The notes under the pieces were generated by a model. That model worked only from the letters and a program-made list of their open reading frames with translations. It did no database searches and was not told where the DNA came from. 64,000 nucleotides of DNA from Comamonas sp. SCN 67-35. Lineage in GTDB: Bacteria > Pseudomonadota > Gammaproteobacteria > Burkholderiales > Burkholderiaceae_C. Position 1 is the stretch's first letter; every line of letters begins with the position of its first letter. Shown here piece by piece: positions 44,768 through 54,260 of this stretch. A program made the position numbers and the translations under genes. Where the stretch lies: the NCBI GenBank assembly GCA_001725255.1, contig MEFV01000006.1, positions 62,001 through 126,000 on the forward strand, in the 5' to 3' direction.

Positions 44768-46573
44768 ATGAGCTATACCAAAGCCAATATCACCAAGCGC
44801 AAATTCGACGTCGTCATCGTCGGCGCCGGCGGCGCGGGTCTGCGCGCCGCGCTGGAACTGTCCCGCTCGGGCCTGAATGTGGCCTGCCTCACCAAGGTTT
44901 TCCCCACGCGCTCACACACCGTGGCCGCGCAGGGCGGCGTGTCGGCCTCGCTCGGAAACATGAGCGAGGACAACTGGCATTACCACTTCTACGACACCAT
45001 CAAGGGCGGTGACTGGCTCGGTGACCAGGACGCGATCGAGTTCATGTGCCGCGAAGCCCCCAATGTGGTCATCGAACTCGAACACTTCGGCATGCCGTTC
45101 GACCGCAACCCCGACGGCACCATCTACCAGCGCCCCTTCGGCGGCCACACGTCCAACTATGGTGAAAAGCCGGTGCAGCGCGCCTGCGCGGCGGCCGACC
45201 GCACCGGCCACGCCATGCTGCATACGCTGTACCAGCAGAACGTCAAGACCAAGACCAATTTCTTCGTCGAATGGATGGCGCTCGACCTCATCCGCAACAC
45301 GCAGGGCGACGTGGTCGGCGTGACTGCGCTGGAACTGGAGACTGGCGACTTCTACGAACTGCACGCCAAGGTGGTTCTGCTGGCCACCGGCGGCGCGGGC
45401 CGCATCTTTGCCGCCACGACCAACGCCTACATTAACACCGGCGACGGCCTGGGCATGGCGGCGCGGGCCGGCATCCCGCTGCAGGACATGGAGTTCTGGC
45501 AGTTCCACCCCACGGGCGTGTTCGGCGCCGGCGTGCTGCTCACCGAAGGCTGCCGTGGCGAAGGGGCGATCCTGCTCAACAGCGAGGGCGAGCGCTTCAT
45601 GGAGCGCTACGCCCCCACGCTCAAAGACCTGGCGCCGCGCGACTTCGTCTCGCGCTCGATGGACCAGGAGATCAAGGAAGGCCGCGGCTGCGGTCCGAAC
45701 AAGGATCACATCCTGCTCAAACTCGACCACCTGGGTGCGGAGACCATCCACAAGCGCCTGCCTTCGGTGGAAGAAATCGGCCACAACTTCGCCAACGTCG
45801 ACATCACCAAGGAGCCGATCGGCGTGATCCCGACCATCCACTACATGATGGGCGGCATCCCGACCAACCTGCACGGCCAGGTGCTGATGTGGGACGGCCA
45901 GCAGAACAAACCCGTGAACGGCCTGTACGCCGTGGGCGAATGCTCCTGCGTTTCGGTGCACGGCGCCAACCGGCTGGGCACCAATTCGCTGCTGGACCTG
46001 CTGGTCTTCGGCAAGTCGGCCGGCAAGCACATCACCGAGTTCGTGCGGGGTTATGGCGAGCACCATCCGATGCCCGCGGATGCTTCGGACTATTCGCTCA
46101 GCCGCCTCAATCACCTGCAGGAATCGAACAACGGGCTGTACTCGCAGGATGTCGCCAACAAGCTGCGCACCACGATGCAGACGCACGCAGGGGTGTTTCG
46201 CACGCAGAAGACGCTGGACGAAGGCGTGGAGAAGGTCAGGGCCATTGCACAAGAGGCAGCCAACATCTCCCTGCAGGACAAGTCCCTGGTCTGGAACACC
46301 GCCCGTATGGAAGCGCTGGAAGTCGAAAACCTCACCGAGGTGGCTCGGGCGACCATCACGTCGGCGGCCGCGCGCCACGAGTGTCGCGGCGCCCACGTGG
46401 TCTACGACTACGAGCACCCTGCGGACCACCCCGATTTCCCCCTGGGGCGCAACGACAAGGAATGGCTCAAGCACACGCTGTGGCATCGCGACGGCGACCG
46501 CCTGGACTACAAGCCGGTGAACCTCAAGCCACTGACCGTGGACACCATTCCTCCCAAGGTCCGCACGTTCTGA
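44768..46573 (+). CDS. sdhA: Succinate dehydrogenase flavoprotein subunit
   Basis: Oxidises succinate to fumarate on the cytoplasmic face. 601 residues. [20 protein letters not shown] binds FAD; the FAD-linking histidine is in [37 protein letters not shown] and the active-site arginine region [17 protein letters not shown] are present. AAAGTAAAGA precedes the ATG. Confidence 0.97.
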   Translation: MSYTKANITKRKFDVVIVGAGGAGLRAALELSRSGLNVACLTKVFPTRSHTVAAQGGVSASLGNMSEDNWHYHFYDTIKGGDWLGDQDAIEFMCREAPNVVIELEHFGMPFDRNPDGTIYQRPFGGHTSNYGEKPVQRACAAADRTGHAMLHTLYQQNVKTKTNFFVEWMALDLIRNTQGDVVGVTALELETGDFYELHAKVVLLATGGAGRIFAATTNAYINTGDGLGMAARAGIPLQDMEFWQFHPTGVFGAGVLLTEGCRGEGAILLNSEGERFMERYAPTLKDLAPRDFVSRSMDQEIKEGRGCGPNKDHILLKLDHLGAETIHKRLPSVEEIGHNFANVDITKEPIGVIPTIHYMMGGIPTNLHGQVLMWDGQQNKPVNGLYAVGECSCVSVHGANRLGTNSLLDLLVFGKSAGKHITEFVRGYGEHHPMPADASDYSLSRLNHLQESNNGLYSQDVANKLRTTMQTHAGVFRTQKTLDEGVEKVRAIAQEAANISLQDKSLVWNTARMEALEVENLTEVARATITSAAARHECRGAHVVYDYEHPADHPDFPLGRNDKEWLKHTLWHRDGDRLDYKPVNLKPLTVDTIPPKVRTF

Positions 46574-46601
46574 GCGGGTTCTTCATTCAAGGCAAAGAAT
46601 C

Positions 46602-47306
46602 ATGAAGCGCACCATCAAAGTCTACCGTTACGACCCGGACAAGGACGAACGCCCCTACATGCAGACCCACGAGGTCGAGCTCGACGGCCACGAGCGCATG
46701 TTGCTGGACGCCCTGATCAAGCTCAAGAAGGAAGATCCGTCGATCGCCTTCCGCCGCTCCTGCCGCGAAGGCGTCTGCGGCTCGGATGCGATGAACATCA
46801 ACGGCAAGAATGGTCTCGCGTGCCTGACCAACATGCAGACCTTGCCCGAGACCATCATCCTCAAGCCCCTGCCCGGCCTGCCCGTGATCCGCGACCTGAT
46901 CGTGGACATGACGCAGTTCTTCAAGCAGTATCACTCGATCAAGCCCTACCTCATCAACGACGAGCCGCCGCCGCCCGACAAGGAAAGGCTGCAGTCGCCC
47001 GAGGAGCGCGAGGAGCTCGACGGCCTGTACGAATGCATCCTGTGCGCAAGCTGCTCCACCGCCTGCCCGTCGTTCTGGTGGAATCCGGACAAATTCGTGG
47101 GTCCGGCGGGGCTCCTGCAGGCCTACCGCTTCCTCGCCGACAGCCGAGATCAGGCCACGGGCGAGCGCCTGGACAATCTGGAAGACCCCTACCGGCTCTT
47201 CCGCTGCCACAGCATCATGAACTGCGTCGACGTGTGCCCCAAGCACCTCAACCCCAACCGAGCCATCGGCAAGATCAAGGAACTGATGGCCCACCGCGCG
47301 GTGTAA
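46602..47306 (+). CDS. sdhB: Succinate dehydrogenase iron-sulfur subunit
   Basis: 234 residues. The [2Fe-2S] ligands are in SCREGVCGSDAMNINGKNGL plus the following cysteine, the [4Fe-4S] ligands in CILCASCSTACPS and the [3Fe-4S] ligands in CHSIMNCVDVCPK. It passes electrons from FADH2 in SdhA to quinone. Confidence 0.97.
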   Translation: MKRTIKVYRYDPDKDERPYMQTHEVELDGHERMLLDALIKLKKEDPSIAFRRSCREGVCGSDAMNINGKNGLACLTNMQTLPETIILKPLPGLPVIRDLIVDMTQFFKQYHSIKPYLINDEPPPPDKERLQSPEEREELDGLYECILCASCSTACPSFWWNPDKFVGPAGLLQAYRFLADSRDQATGERLDNLEDPYRLFRCHSIMNCVDVCPKHLNPNRAIGKIKELMAHRAV

Positions 47307-47312
47307 GCCGTC

Positions 47313-47603
47313 ATGACCGGGCCAACCGTACTGGGCGAGCGCGAGACGTCCATCCTGCGCTGGCGCTGCCGCCGGGGACTGCTGGAAAACGACATCTTCA
47401 TCGAGCGTTTTTTCGACACCTACGGCGCAAACGTCAGCGAGGATCAAGCTTTCGGCCTTACGCTCCTGATGAATCTGCCCGACAACGATCTGCTGGATCT
47501 GTTTCTGCGCCGTCGTGAACCGGCCGGAGAGCTGGACATAGCGCAGGTCCGGGCCGTGCTGGAACAGTTGCGCAGCCGTCCATTCGCCGAGGCACGGGCC
47601 TGA
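47313..47603 (+). CDS. sdhE: FAD assembly factor SdhE
   Basis: 96 residues. [20 protein letters not shown] contains the R-G-x-x-E motif needed for covalent flavinylation of Sdh[21 protein letters not shown] is typical. It lies 6 bp after sdhB and before gltA, the standard place in betaproteobacteria. Confidence 0.94.
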   Translation: MTGPTVLGERETSILRWRCRRGLLENDIFIERFFDTYGANVSEDQAFGLTLLMNLPDNDLLDLFLRRREPAGELDIAQVRAVLEQLRSRPFAEARA

Positions 47604-47641
47604 CGGATCACCCTATTGCCACACTAACGAGGAAATCTGAG

Positions 47642-48958
47642 ATGACTATGAAATTGGCGGAGCACAAGGCGACACTGTCGTTCAACAACGGCAGCCCCAG
47701 TGTCGATCTTCCGGTGTACCACGGCACCGTGGGCCCGGACGTGGTGGACATCCGCAAGCTCTACAGCCAGACCGGCATGTTCACCTACGACCCCGGTTTC
47801 CTCTCCACCGCATCGTGCCAATCGACCATCACGTTCATCGATGGCGAAAAGGGGCGCCTGCTCTATCGCGGCTACCCCATCGAGCAACTGGCCACGCAAT
47901 GCGACTTCCTCGACACCTGCTATCTGCTGCTCAAGGGTGATCTGCCCAACGCAGGCCAGCGCGACGAATTCCACAAGCTCGTGATCAGCCACACCATGGT
48001 GCACGAGCAGATGCAGTTCTTCCTGCGGGGTTTTCGCCGCGATGCGCACCCGATGGCGGTGCTCACCGGCCTGATCGGCGCGCTCTCGGCTTTCTACCAC
48101 GACAGCACCGACATCCACAACGCGGAGCATCGCGAAATCGCCGCGATCCGCCTGATCTCCAAGCTCCCGACACTCGTGGCCATGGCCTACAAGTACGGTG
48201 TGGGCCAACCCTACATGTACCCGAGGAACGACCTGTCCTACGCCGGCAACTTCCTGCGCATGATGTTCGGCGTGCCCTCGGCCGACTACCAGGTCAACCC
48301 GGTGATCGAGCGCGCGATGGATCGCATCTTCATCCTGCACGCCGACCACGAGCAGAACGCGTCCACGTCCACCGTGCGCCTGTGCGGCAGCTCGGGCACC
48401 AACCCGTTCGCCGCCATCGCGGCCGGCGTGGCCTGCCTCTGGGGCCCGGCGCACGGCGGTGCCAACGAGGCCTGCCTGAACATGCTCGAACACCTGCAGG
48501 CCAATGGCGGCATCGCCAAGGTGGGGGAGTTCATGGAGCAGGTCAAGGACAAGAACAGCGGCGTCAAGCTCATGGGCTTCGGTCACCGCGTCTACAAGAA
48601 CTACGACCCGCGCGCCAAGCTCATGCAGGAAACCTGCAACGAGGTGCTGGCCGAGCTGGGCCTGGAGAAAGACCCGCTGTTCGCGCTGGCCAAGCAGGTC
48701 GAGAAGATCGCGCTGGAAGACGACTACTTCGTGCAGCGCAAGCTCTATCCGAACGTGGACTTCTACTCCGGCATCGTGCAGCGTGCGATCGGCATTCCGG
48801 TCAAGCTCTTCACTGGCATTTTCACCCTGGCGCGCACCGTGGGCTGGATCGCCCAGCTCAACGAGATGATCAGCGACCCCGAGTACAAGATCGGCCGCCC
48901 GCGCCAGCTCTACGTCGGTGCCGCCGAGCGCAACGTCAAGCCGGTGGGCGAACGCTGA
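47642..48958 (+). CDS. gltA: Citrate synthase (type II, hexameric)
   Basis: Condenses oxaloacetate and acetyl-CoA. 438 residues. Catalytic region: [32 protein letters not shown] and [28 protein letters not shown] precedes the ATG; an ATG two codons later is possible. The type is NADH-sensitive in gammaproteobacteria. Last gene of the sdh-gltA operon; a terminator follows. Confidence 0.97.
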   Translation: MTMKLAEHKATLSFNNGSPSVDLPVYHGTVGPDVVDIRKLYSQTGMFTYDPGFLSTASCQSTITFIDGEKGRLLYRGYPIEQLATQCDFLDTCYLLLKGDLPNAGQRDEFHKLVISHTMVHEQMQFFLRGFRRDAHPMAVLTGLIGALSAFYHDSTDIHNAEHREIAAIRLISKLPTLVAMAYKYGVGQPYMYPRNDLSYAGNFLRMMFGVPSADYQVNPVIERAMDRIFILHADHEQNASTSTVRLCGSSGTNPFAAIAAGVACLWGPAHGGANEACLNMLEHLQANGGIAKVGEFMEQVKDKNSGVKLMGFGHRVYKNYDPRAKLMQETCNEVLAELGLEKDPLFALAKQVEKIALEDDYFVQRKLYPNVDFYSGIVQRAIGIPVKLFTGIFTLARTVGWIAQLNEMISDPEYKIGRPRQLYVGAAERNVKPVGER

Positions 48959-48980
48959 GCCGCCCTCCCCGGCGCTTCGA

Positions 48981-49013
48981 GGTCCGCGTGCATTCCGTCC
49001 ACGGGCCTTTTTT
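48981..49013 (+). terminator. Rho-independent terminator of gltA
   Basis: GGTCCGCGTG and CACGGGCC pair with a two-base bulge and are followed by TTTTTT. It starts 23 bases after the gltA stop. Confidence 0.75.
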
Positions 49014-49062
49014 GTATCCATCTCCGGCCAACGGCATCTCCATCGATGACGCCATGGTGCGA

Positions 49063-49133
49063 CATCGCTTGGCTCGGAATCAAAAGACCGGCACAATACA
49101 GGCACGACGCGCGGCCTGAAGCGCCAAGCGATG
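49063..49133. repeat. 11-bp inverted arms flanking the rnk promoter
   Basis: CATCGCTTGGC (49063-49073) and GCCAAGCGATG (49123-49133) are exact reverse complements 49 bases apart. The left arm overlaps the proposed -35, the right arm lies in the transcribed leader. Confidence 0.5.
49069..49097 (+). promoter_or_regulatory. Probable rnk promoter
   Basis: -35 TTGGCT (49069-49074), 17-base spacer, -10 CACAAT (49092-49097). Transcription would start near 49104, giving a leader of about 118 bases. The leader contains GGCCCGG / CCGGGCC (49138-49164) followed by TTTG, a possible regulatory hairpin. Confidence 0.45.
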
Positions 49134-49221
49134 CACTGGCCCGGACAACCCTGTTGCCCGGGCCTTTGTCCGTTTGCGCGCGCCGCAGACACAAAGATGA
49201 ATTTTTGACAGGAAATCCGCC

Positions 49222-49629
49222 ATGGCAAGCAAACCCAAGATCACCTTGTCGTCGCTCGACTACGAGCGCCTGCAGACCTTGCTCGAAAAGAGCACGGGCG
49301 ACTTTCCGGGCCGCGATGCGCTGGAAGCCGAGCTCGATCGCGCCGATGTGCTTGAACCCAAGGACATGCCGCCCAACGTGGTGACCATGAACTCCACGGT
49401 GCGCTTCACCCTCCTGGAAACCGGCAAGACCAGCACGCTGCAGCTGGTCTACCCCAAGGATTTCGATGGCTCTGCCGAGAAGGTTTCGGTGCTGGCCCCG
49501 GTGGGCATCGCACTGCTGGGCCTGAGCGTGGGCCAGGAGCTGCCAATGCCCAGCCCCACGGGTCAGGTCACGGTGCGCGTGGACGCCATCACCTGGCAGC
49601 CCGAAAGCGCGGGCGAACTGCATCGCTGA
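49222..49629 (+). CDS. rnk: Nucleoside diphosphate kinase regulator (Rnk, GreA/GreB-like)
   Basis: 135 residues. A short N-terminal coiled coil (YERLQTLLEKSTGDFPGRDA) is followed by a GreA/GreB C-terminal FKBP-like domain: VVTMNSTVRFTLLE, LVYPKDFDGSAEKVSVLAPV, GIALLGLSVGQELPMP. Rnk binds RNA polymerase and affects NDP kinase in studied bacteria. ACAGGAAA precedes the ATG. Confidence 0.9.
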   Translation: MASKPKITLSSLDYERLQTLLEKSTGDFPGRDALEAELDRADVLEPKDMPPNVVTMNSTVRFTLLETGKTSTLQLVYPKDFDGSAEKVSVLAPVGIALLGLSVGQELPMPSPTGQVTVRVDAITWQPESAGELHR

Positions 49630-49656
49630 AGGCCAGGCCTCCCCGCCACCGGGCTC

Positions 49657-50793
49657 TCAGGACAGCAGGGTGGCGGCCAGACCGGCGCCGATGAGCCCGA
49701 CCTGCCAGCGCAGGGATGAACGCCAGGTGTGTGCGTGGCGCTCCACCAATTCATAGAGCAGCCAACCGCAGGTCACGGAAAGCCCCCAGGCTGTGATCAT
49801 CCCGGCGGCAGCGGCCGGTACCGACGCAGGCCAGATCGTGCCCACCAGCGCGTTGACCAGCAGACACAGTGCAAAGTGCACCAGGAAGACGGAGTAGGAA
49901 ATCCGCCCGAGCCAATGCAACGGCGCCCAGTCGAGCCAGCGCTGCGCGCGCCCTGCGCGCAGCGCCACGACGAGCAGCAAGGCCGTGGCCGCCGCAAGCG
50001 CGATGCGGCCGCGCCAATCCATCCAGAGCGCCAGCGCGGCGAGCACGCCGATCACGATCGCCCACAGCCACGCTCGGCTCGCGCGCCGTGCATGCACGCC
50101 CCAAAACGCCAGCATCCCCAGGCCATAGGCCCCGAAGAAATACACCGCCCACACGTCCCAGGCGCTGTTGCGATTGAAGCCGAAGAGTGAAACCGCCACC
50201 AGGACCACCGTGAGCAGTTGAGCCAGCGTCATCGGTCCATGCCAGCGCCAGCCCATGCGCCCGCGCGCCCACAGCGACAGCCCGTGCGCGCCAGTCAGCA
50301 GCAAGGTGAGCAGTGCAAACAGCTGAAAGTCGATCGCCACGTACCAGACCCCGGCCGACAGCGACTCCTGCCCGAGCACGCCCTGCAGCAGCAGCGCATG
50401 GGCCAGCAACTGCGCCAGGCCCGGATCGGTGCCGGCCACCGCAGGATCGTCCAGCCATGGACGCACCAGGGCATTGACCGCGATCACGATGACCAGCGCG
50501 GCGGCGTAGGGCACCACGAGGCGCTCGAACCGCCCCGCGATGCGCATCCACGGCTGACTTGCGCGCGCATGCCCGCCAGGCGCAAGGCGCGAGACCGCAA
50601 GATAGCCCCCGAGCACGAGAAAGATCTGCACTGCCATCCGTGCGTACTGCACCAGCCAGTCGATGAAGCCGGGAAAGGCCCCGTGCATCACATCCGACAT
50701 CGGACCGTAAAACGCCAGATGGTGCCAGACGATGGCAGTACAGGCCAGTGCCTTGGCCGCGTCGATGACGGCGCTGCGGGAAGTCTCGGACAT
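49657..50793 (-). CDS. Acyltransferase 3 family membrane protein
   Basis: 378 residues, about ten membrane helices. SAVIDAAKALACTAIVWHHL carries the family's catalytic-type histidine near the N-terminus, and FGRISYSVFLVH-like residues (LGRISYSVFLVHFALCLLVN) the end. QIFLVLGGYLAV is typical. Members O-acetylate surface polysaccharides or peptidoglycan; no polysaccharide cluster is near. ATG at 50793 fits; a longer frame is not supported. Convergent with rnk. Confidence 0.85.
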   Translation of the reverse strand: MSETSRSAVIDAAKALACTAIVWHHLAFYGPMSDVMHGAFPGFIDWLVQYARMAVQIFLVLGGYLAVSRLAPGGHARASQPWMRIAGRFERLVVPYAAALVIVIAVNALVRPWLDDPAVAGTDPGLAQLLAHALLLQGVLGQESLSAGVWYVAIDFQLFALLTLLLTGAHGLSLWARGRMGWRWHGPMTLAQLLTVVLVAVSLFGFNRNSAWDVWAVYFFGAYGLGMLAFWGVHARRASRAWLWAIVIGVLAALALWMDWRGRIALAAATALLLVVALRAGRAQRWLDWAPLHWLGRISYSVFLVHFALCLLVNALVGTIWPASVPAAAAGMITAWGLSVTCGWLLYELVERHAHTWRSSLRWQVGLIGAGLAATLLS

Positions 50794-50894
50794 GAAGGAA
50801 GCAACGAACGCGAGAAACCCGCCGGACCATCCGGCGGGCCTGCAGAAATCTAACGCAAGGGGCCACGTGCGCGTTGGCACGCGGCAAGAAAAAA

Positions 50895-51848
50895 TCAGTG
50901 CAACGCGAGGCGCTCGCGCGCCGCCTGGTACTCACGCTGCAGGCGTTGCACCAAAGCCGCGGCCGAAGTGATCTCCGTCACTGCGGCGATGCCCTGACCG
51001 CAACCCCAGATGTCCTTCCACACCTTGGTCGTGGCGCCGCCGAAGTCCATCTTGCTCGGGTCGGACTCGGGCAGATGGTCCGGATCGAGCCCGGCCGCGC
51101 GAATCGAGGGCGCAAGGTAGTTGCCGTGCACGCCGGTGAACAGGCTGGTGTAGACGATGTCGTCCGAAGTGCCGTCGACAATCGCCCGCTTGTAGGCTTC
51201 CTGCGCGCGCGCCTCGTGCGTGGCGATGAAGGCCGAACCGATGTAGGCCAGATCCGCGCCCATGGCCTGCGCCGCAAGCACCGCACCGCCGGTGGCGATG
51301 GCGCCCGAAAGCGCCACCGGCCCGTCGAACCAGCGACGAATCTCCTGCACCAGCGCGAACGGACTCTTCACACCCGCGTGGCCGCCGGCGCCTGCCGCCA
51401 CCGGAATCAGACCATCGGCGCCCTTCTCGATCGCCTTGTGCGCGAAGCGGTCGTTGATGACGTCGTGCAACACGATGCCGCCCCAGTCGTGCACGGCGTG
51501 GTTTACATCCTCGCGCGCGCCCAGCGACGAGATCACGATGGGCACCTTGTACTTGGCGCACATCTGCATGTCATGCTCCAGCCGGTCGTTGCTCTTGTGC
51601 ACGATCTGGTTGATGGCAAACGGCGCGGCCGGCTGATCAGGGTGCGCCTTGTCCCAGGCGGCCAGGGTTTCGGTGATCTCGGCCAGCCACTCGTCGAGCT
51701 GCGAGGCCGGGCGCGCGTTCAGCGCCGGCATGGAGCCAACGATGCCCGCCTGGCATTGCGCAATCACGAGCTTGGGGTTGCTGATGATGAACAGCGGCGA
51801 GCCGATCACCGGGAGCCGAAGGTTTCTCAATACCGAAGGCAGAGCCAT
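50895..51848 (-). CDS. Nitronate monooxygenase (2-nitropropane dioxygenase family)
   Basis: 317 residues, FMN TIM barrel. AGIVGSMPALNARP, VAAGAGGHAGVKSPFALVQE, LSGAIATGGAVLAAQAMGAD and YIGSAFIATHEARA match class I/II nitronate monooxygenases. Some relatives are enoyl reductases or act with acyl-CoAs, and its position after an acyl-CoA dehydrogenase gene makes that possible. The repeat copy R5 separates it from the upstream gene. Confidence 0.87.
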   Translation of the reverse strand: MALPSVLRNLRLPVIGSPLFIISNPKLVIAQCQAGIVGSMPALNARPASQLDEWLAEITETLAAWDKAHPDQPAAPFAINQIVHKSNDRLEHDMQMCAKYKVPIVISSLGAREDVNHAVHDWGGIVLHDVINDRFAHKAIEKGADGLIPVAAGAGGHAGVKSPFALVQEIRRWFDGPVALSGAIATGGAVLAAQAMGADLAYIGSAFIATHEARAQEAYKRAIVDGTSDDIVYTSLFTGVHGNYLAPSIRAAGLDPDHLPESDPSKMDFGGATTKVWKDIWGCGQGIAAVTEITSAAALVQRLQREYQAARERLALH

Positions 51849-51878
51849 GAAGCAGTCTCCGAAAGTAATGGTAAAAAA

Positions 51879-51914
51879 GGTCTAAAAGCCAATACTGGTA
51901 AGCGCCAGCAGCTC
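51879..51914 (-). repeat. Dispersed short repeat, copy R5
   Basis: On the minus strand: GAGCTGCTGGCGC, 11 bases, GGCTTTTAGACC, then TTTTTT. Twelve bases (AGCTGCTGGCGC) are identical to copy R1. It fills the gap between the acyl-CoA dehydrogenase and nitronate monooxygenase genes and its T run could favour termination. Confidence 0.6.
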
Positions 51915-51931
51915 TCTTTTGGTGAGCTAAT

Positions 51932-53725
51932 TCAAAACGCCTCCAGCGCCAGCGCGCAGACGCTCTCGCCGCCATGGATGATCGCGTCGCGCCAGCCCGG
52001 AGCACGTGTGAGGATGTGCTCCGCGTAGAACTGCGCCGTTGCAATCTTGGCCTGCATGAACGCCACGTCCTGTCCCTTGCCAGCGAGCTCCTGCGCCACC
52101 AGAAGCGAACGCGCCAGCTGCCAGCCGGCCACCAGATTGCCTGCGAGCATCAGGTAAGGCACGCTGCCCGCGAAGATGGCGTTGATCTGCTTCTTCGCGT
52201 CCAGCGCCGTCATGAAGCCCACCACTTCCAGGTAGGCCGCGCGGGCATTGCCCAGGCGCGCGGCCATGGCCAGCGCGGCGTCGGTGCCACTGGCGCGCAG
52301 CTCGATCTCGGCATGCTCGATGCGCGTGGCCACGGCCCGCGCGACCGTGCCGCCGTCGCGCATGGTCTTGCGCCCCACCAGGTCGTTGGCCTGGATGGCC
52401 GTGGTGCCTTCATAGATTGTGAGGATGCGCGCGTCACGCAGATGCTGGGCCGCGCCGGTCTCCTCGATGAAGCCCATACCGCCATGCACCTGCACGCCCA
52501 GCGACGTCACTTCCTGGCTCATTTCGGTGGAGTAGCCCTTGACGAGCGGCACCAGGAATTCGTAGAAGATCTGGTTGTCCTTGCGGGTCTGCTCATCGGG
52601 ATGGTGATGGGCCGCGTCGTACGCCGACGCCGCCACCGCCGCCATGGCACGGCAACCCTCGGTGAGCGCGCGCATGGTCATGAGCATGCGGCGCACGTCC
52701 GGGTGGTGGATGATGGGCGCGCTGCCCGCCACGCTGCCATCCACGGGACGGCTTTGCACGCGTTCGCGCGCATAGGCCACGGCGCGCTGGTAAGCGCGCT
52801 CGGCCACCGCGATGCCCTGCACGCCCACGGCGTAGCGGGCAGCGTTCATCATGATGAACATGTACTCCAGCCCGCGGTTCTCCTCGCCGACGAGGTAACC
52901 CATGGCCCCGCCGTGGTCGCCATACTGCAACACCGCCGTGGGGCTGGCCTTGATGCCGAGCTTGTGCTCGATGCTCACGCAATGCACGTCATTGCGCGCG
53001 CCCAGGCTGCCGTCGGCCTGCACGAGGAACTTGGGCACGACGAACAGGCTGATGCCCTTGACCCCTTCGGGCGCACCGGGCACGCGCGCAAGCACCAGGT
53101 GCACGATGTTCGCCGCCATGTCGTGCTCGCCGTAGGTGATGAAGATCTTGGTGCCGAAGACCTTGTAGCTGCCATCCCCCTGCGGTTCGGCCCGGGTGCG
53201 CACCAGCGCCAGGTCCGAGCCCGCCTGCGGCTCGGTCAGGTTCATGGTGCCCGTCCACTCGCCCGACACCAGCTTTCCAAGGTAGATGGCCTTGAGCTGC
53301 TCGCTGCCGGCCGTCAGCAAGGCCTCGATCGCGCCATCGGTGAGCAGCGGGCACAGCGCAAAGCTCAGGTTGGCGCTGTTGAGCATTTCCACGCAGGCCG
53401 CGCCCACCGTCTTGGGCAGGCCCTGACCGCCAAAATCCACGGGGTGCTGCAACCCCTGCCAGCCGCCTTCGGCAAACTGCTGGTAGGCCTGCTTGAACCC
53501 CGCCGTGGTCGTGACCTCGCCCGCCTTCCAGGTGCTGGGGTGCAGATCCCCGTCGACGTTCAAAGGGGCGACCACGCCTTCGTTGAACTTCGCGCATTCC
53601 TCCAGCACCGCGGCGGTGGTATCGAGGTTCGCGTCCTCGAACCCGGGCATTCTCGAGAGTTGATCGATGCGCGCCAGATGCTCGATCGCGAACAGCATGT
53701 CCTTGAGGGGGGCCTGGTAGTTCAT
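51932..53725 (-). CDS. Acyl-CoA dehydrogenase (large, with extra N- and C-terminal domains)
   Basis: 597 residues, longer than the 380-residue short-chain enzymes. NYQAPLKDMLFAIEHLA is the PF12418-type N-terminus; MNLTEPQAGSDLALVRTRAE and KIFITYGEHDM form the FAD/substrate region; ILTIYEGTTAIQANDLVGRK carries the catalytic-type glutamate; the last ~130 residues are the C-terminal-like extension. It oxidises acyl-CoA thioesters, passing electrons to ETF, whose genes lie upstream in the same direction. Confidence 0.93.
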   Translation of the reverse strand: MNYQAPLKDMLFAIEHLARIDQLSRMPGFEDANLDTTAAVLEECAKFNEGVVAPLNVDGDLHPSTWKAGEVTTTAGFKQAYQQFAEGGWQGLQHPVDFGGQGLPKTVGAACVEMLNSANLSFALCPLLTDGAIEALLTAGSEQLKAIYLGKLVSGEWTGTMNLTEPQAGSDLALVRTRAEPQGDGSYKVFGTKIFITYGEHDMAANIVHLVLARVPGAPEGVKGISLFVVPKFLVQADGSLGARNDVHCVSIEHKLGIKASPTAVLQYGDHGGAMGYLVGEENRGLEYMFIMMNAARYAVGVQGIAVAERAYQRAVAYARERVQSRPVDGSVAGSAPIIHHPDVRRMLMTMRALTEGCRAMAAVAASAYDAAHHHPDEQTRKDNQIFYEFLVPLVKGYSTEMSQEVTSLGVQVHGGMGFIEETGAAQHLRDARILTIYEGTTAIQANDLVGRKTMRDGGTVARAVATRIEHAEIELRASGTDAALAMAARLGNARAAYLEVVGFMTALDAKKQINAIFAGSVPYLMLAGNLVAGWQLARSLLVAQELAGKGQDVAFMQAKIATAQFYAEHILTRAPGWRDAIIHGGESVCALALEAF

Positions 53726-53750
53726 GATGGGTGTACTTCCTGTGTCTGTA

Positions 53751-54194
53751 TCAATTCAGGGTTCGGTAGAGCGGATACAGATCCGCCTCTTCGCGGCGGA
53801 TCCGGTCACCCAGAAGAACACCGATTTCGCGCAGCGCGGATCGCACCTGCTCGAAATCGATGTCGTCATCCTGTGCCTGCGTATAGGTGTCGATGAACTG
53901 AATGGCCGCCTCGCCGATATGGCCCATTTCCGCCTTGTAGCCATTGACGCGCTGATACGCATCCATGTCGCCACGCGCCTTCAGGGTCTGGCGCAGATAG
54001 GTGTAGACCTTGTACGCCTCCTTGACCACGTGCGGAACGAGCAAGGATTTGAATCGCGCCAGGGCCGCGCGAAATGCCGTGATATCGCCATCATCGGCGC
54101 TGCGTTTGAGGCCATGGTAGGCCTCCAGCAGCTGCCGATGATCGTTCACGAGCTCCTGCACCAGCTCCGCATGATGGGCGACATCATCAGCCAT
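53751..54194 (-). CDS. Hemerythrin-like domain protein
   Basis: 147 residues, helical. VQELVNDHRQLLEAYHGL and LLVPHVVKEAYKVYTYLR (H-x4-E) fit an HHE bundle, but the last helix reads RRIRREEADLYPLYR-like with EEADLYPLY, where a histidine is usual. Metal binding may thus be altered. It lies between etfA and the acyl-CoA dehydrogenase gene, 66 bp from etfA and 25 bp from the latter. Confidence 0.78.
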   Translation of the reverse strand: MADDVAHHAELVQELVNDHRQLLEAYHGLKRSADDGDITAFRAALARFKSLLVPHVVKEAYKVYTYLRQTLKARGDMDAYQRVNGYKAEMGHIGEAAIQFIDTYTQAQDDDIDFEQVRSALREIGVLLGDRIRREEADLYPLYRTLN

Positions 54195-54260
54195 GCACGA
54201 TCACCCCGGTGCGCCACGGATGGGACATGCGAGCGCCGCCACTTCAGCTCGTGTAAGGTC

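Noticed and set aside
49046..49384. 112-codon frame overlapping the rnk leader
   Set aside because: It crosses the rnk promoter and leader hairpin, has no ribosome-binding site and no recognisable motif, and runs out of frame into rnk.
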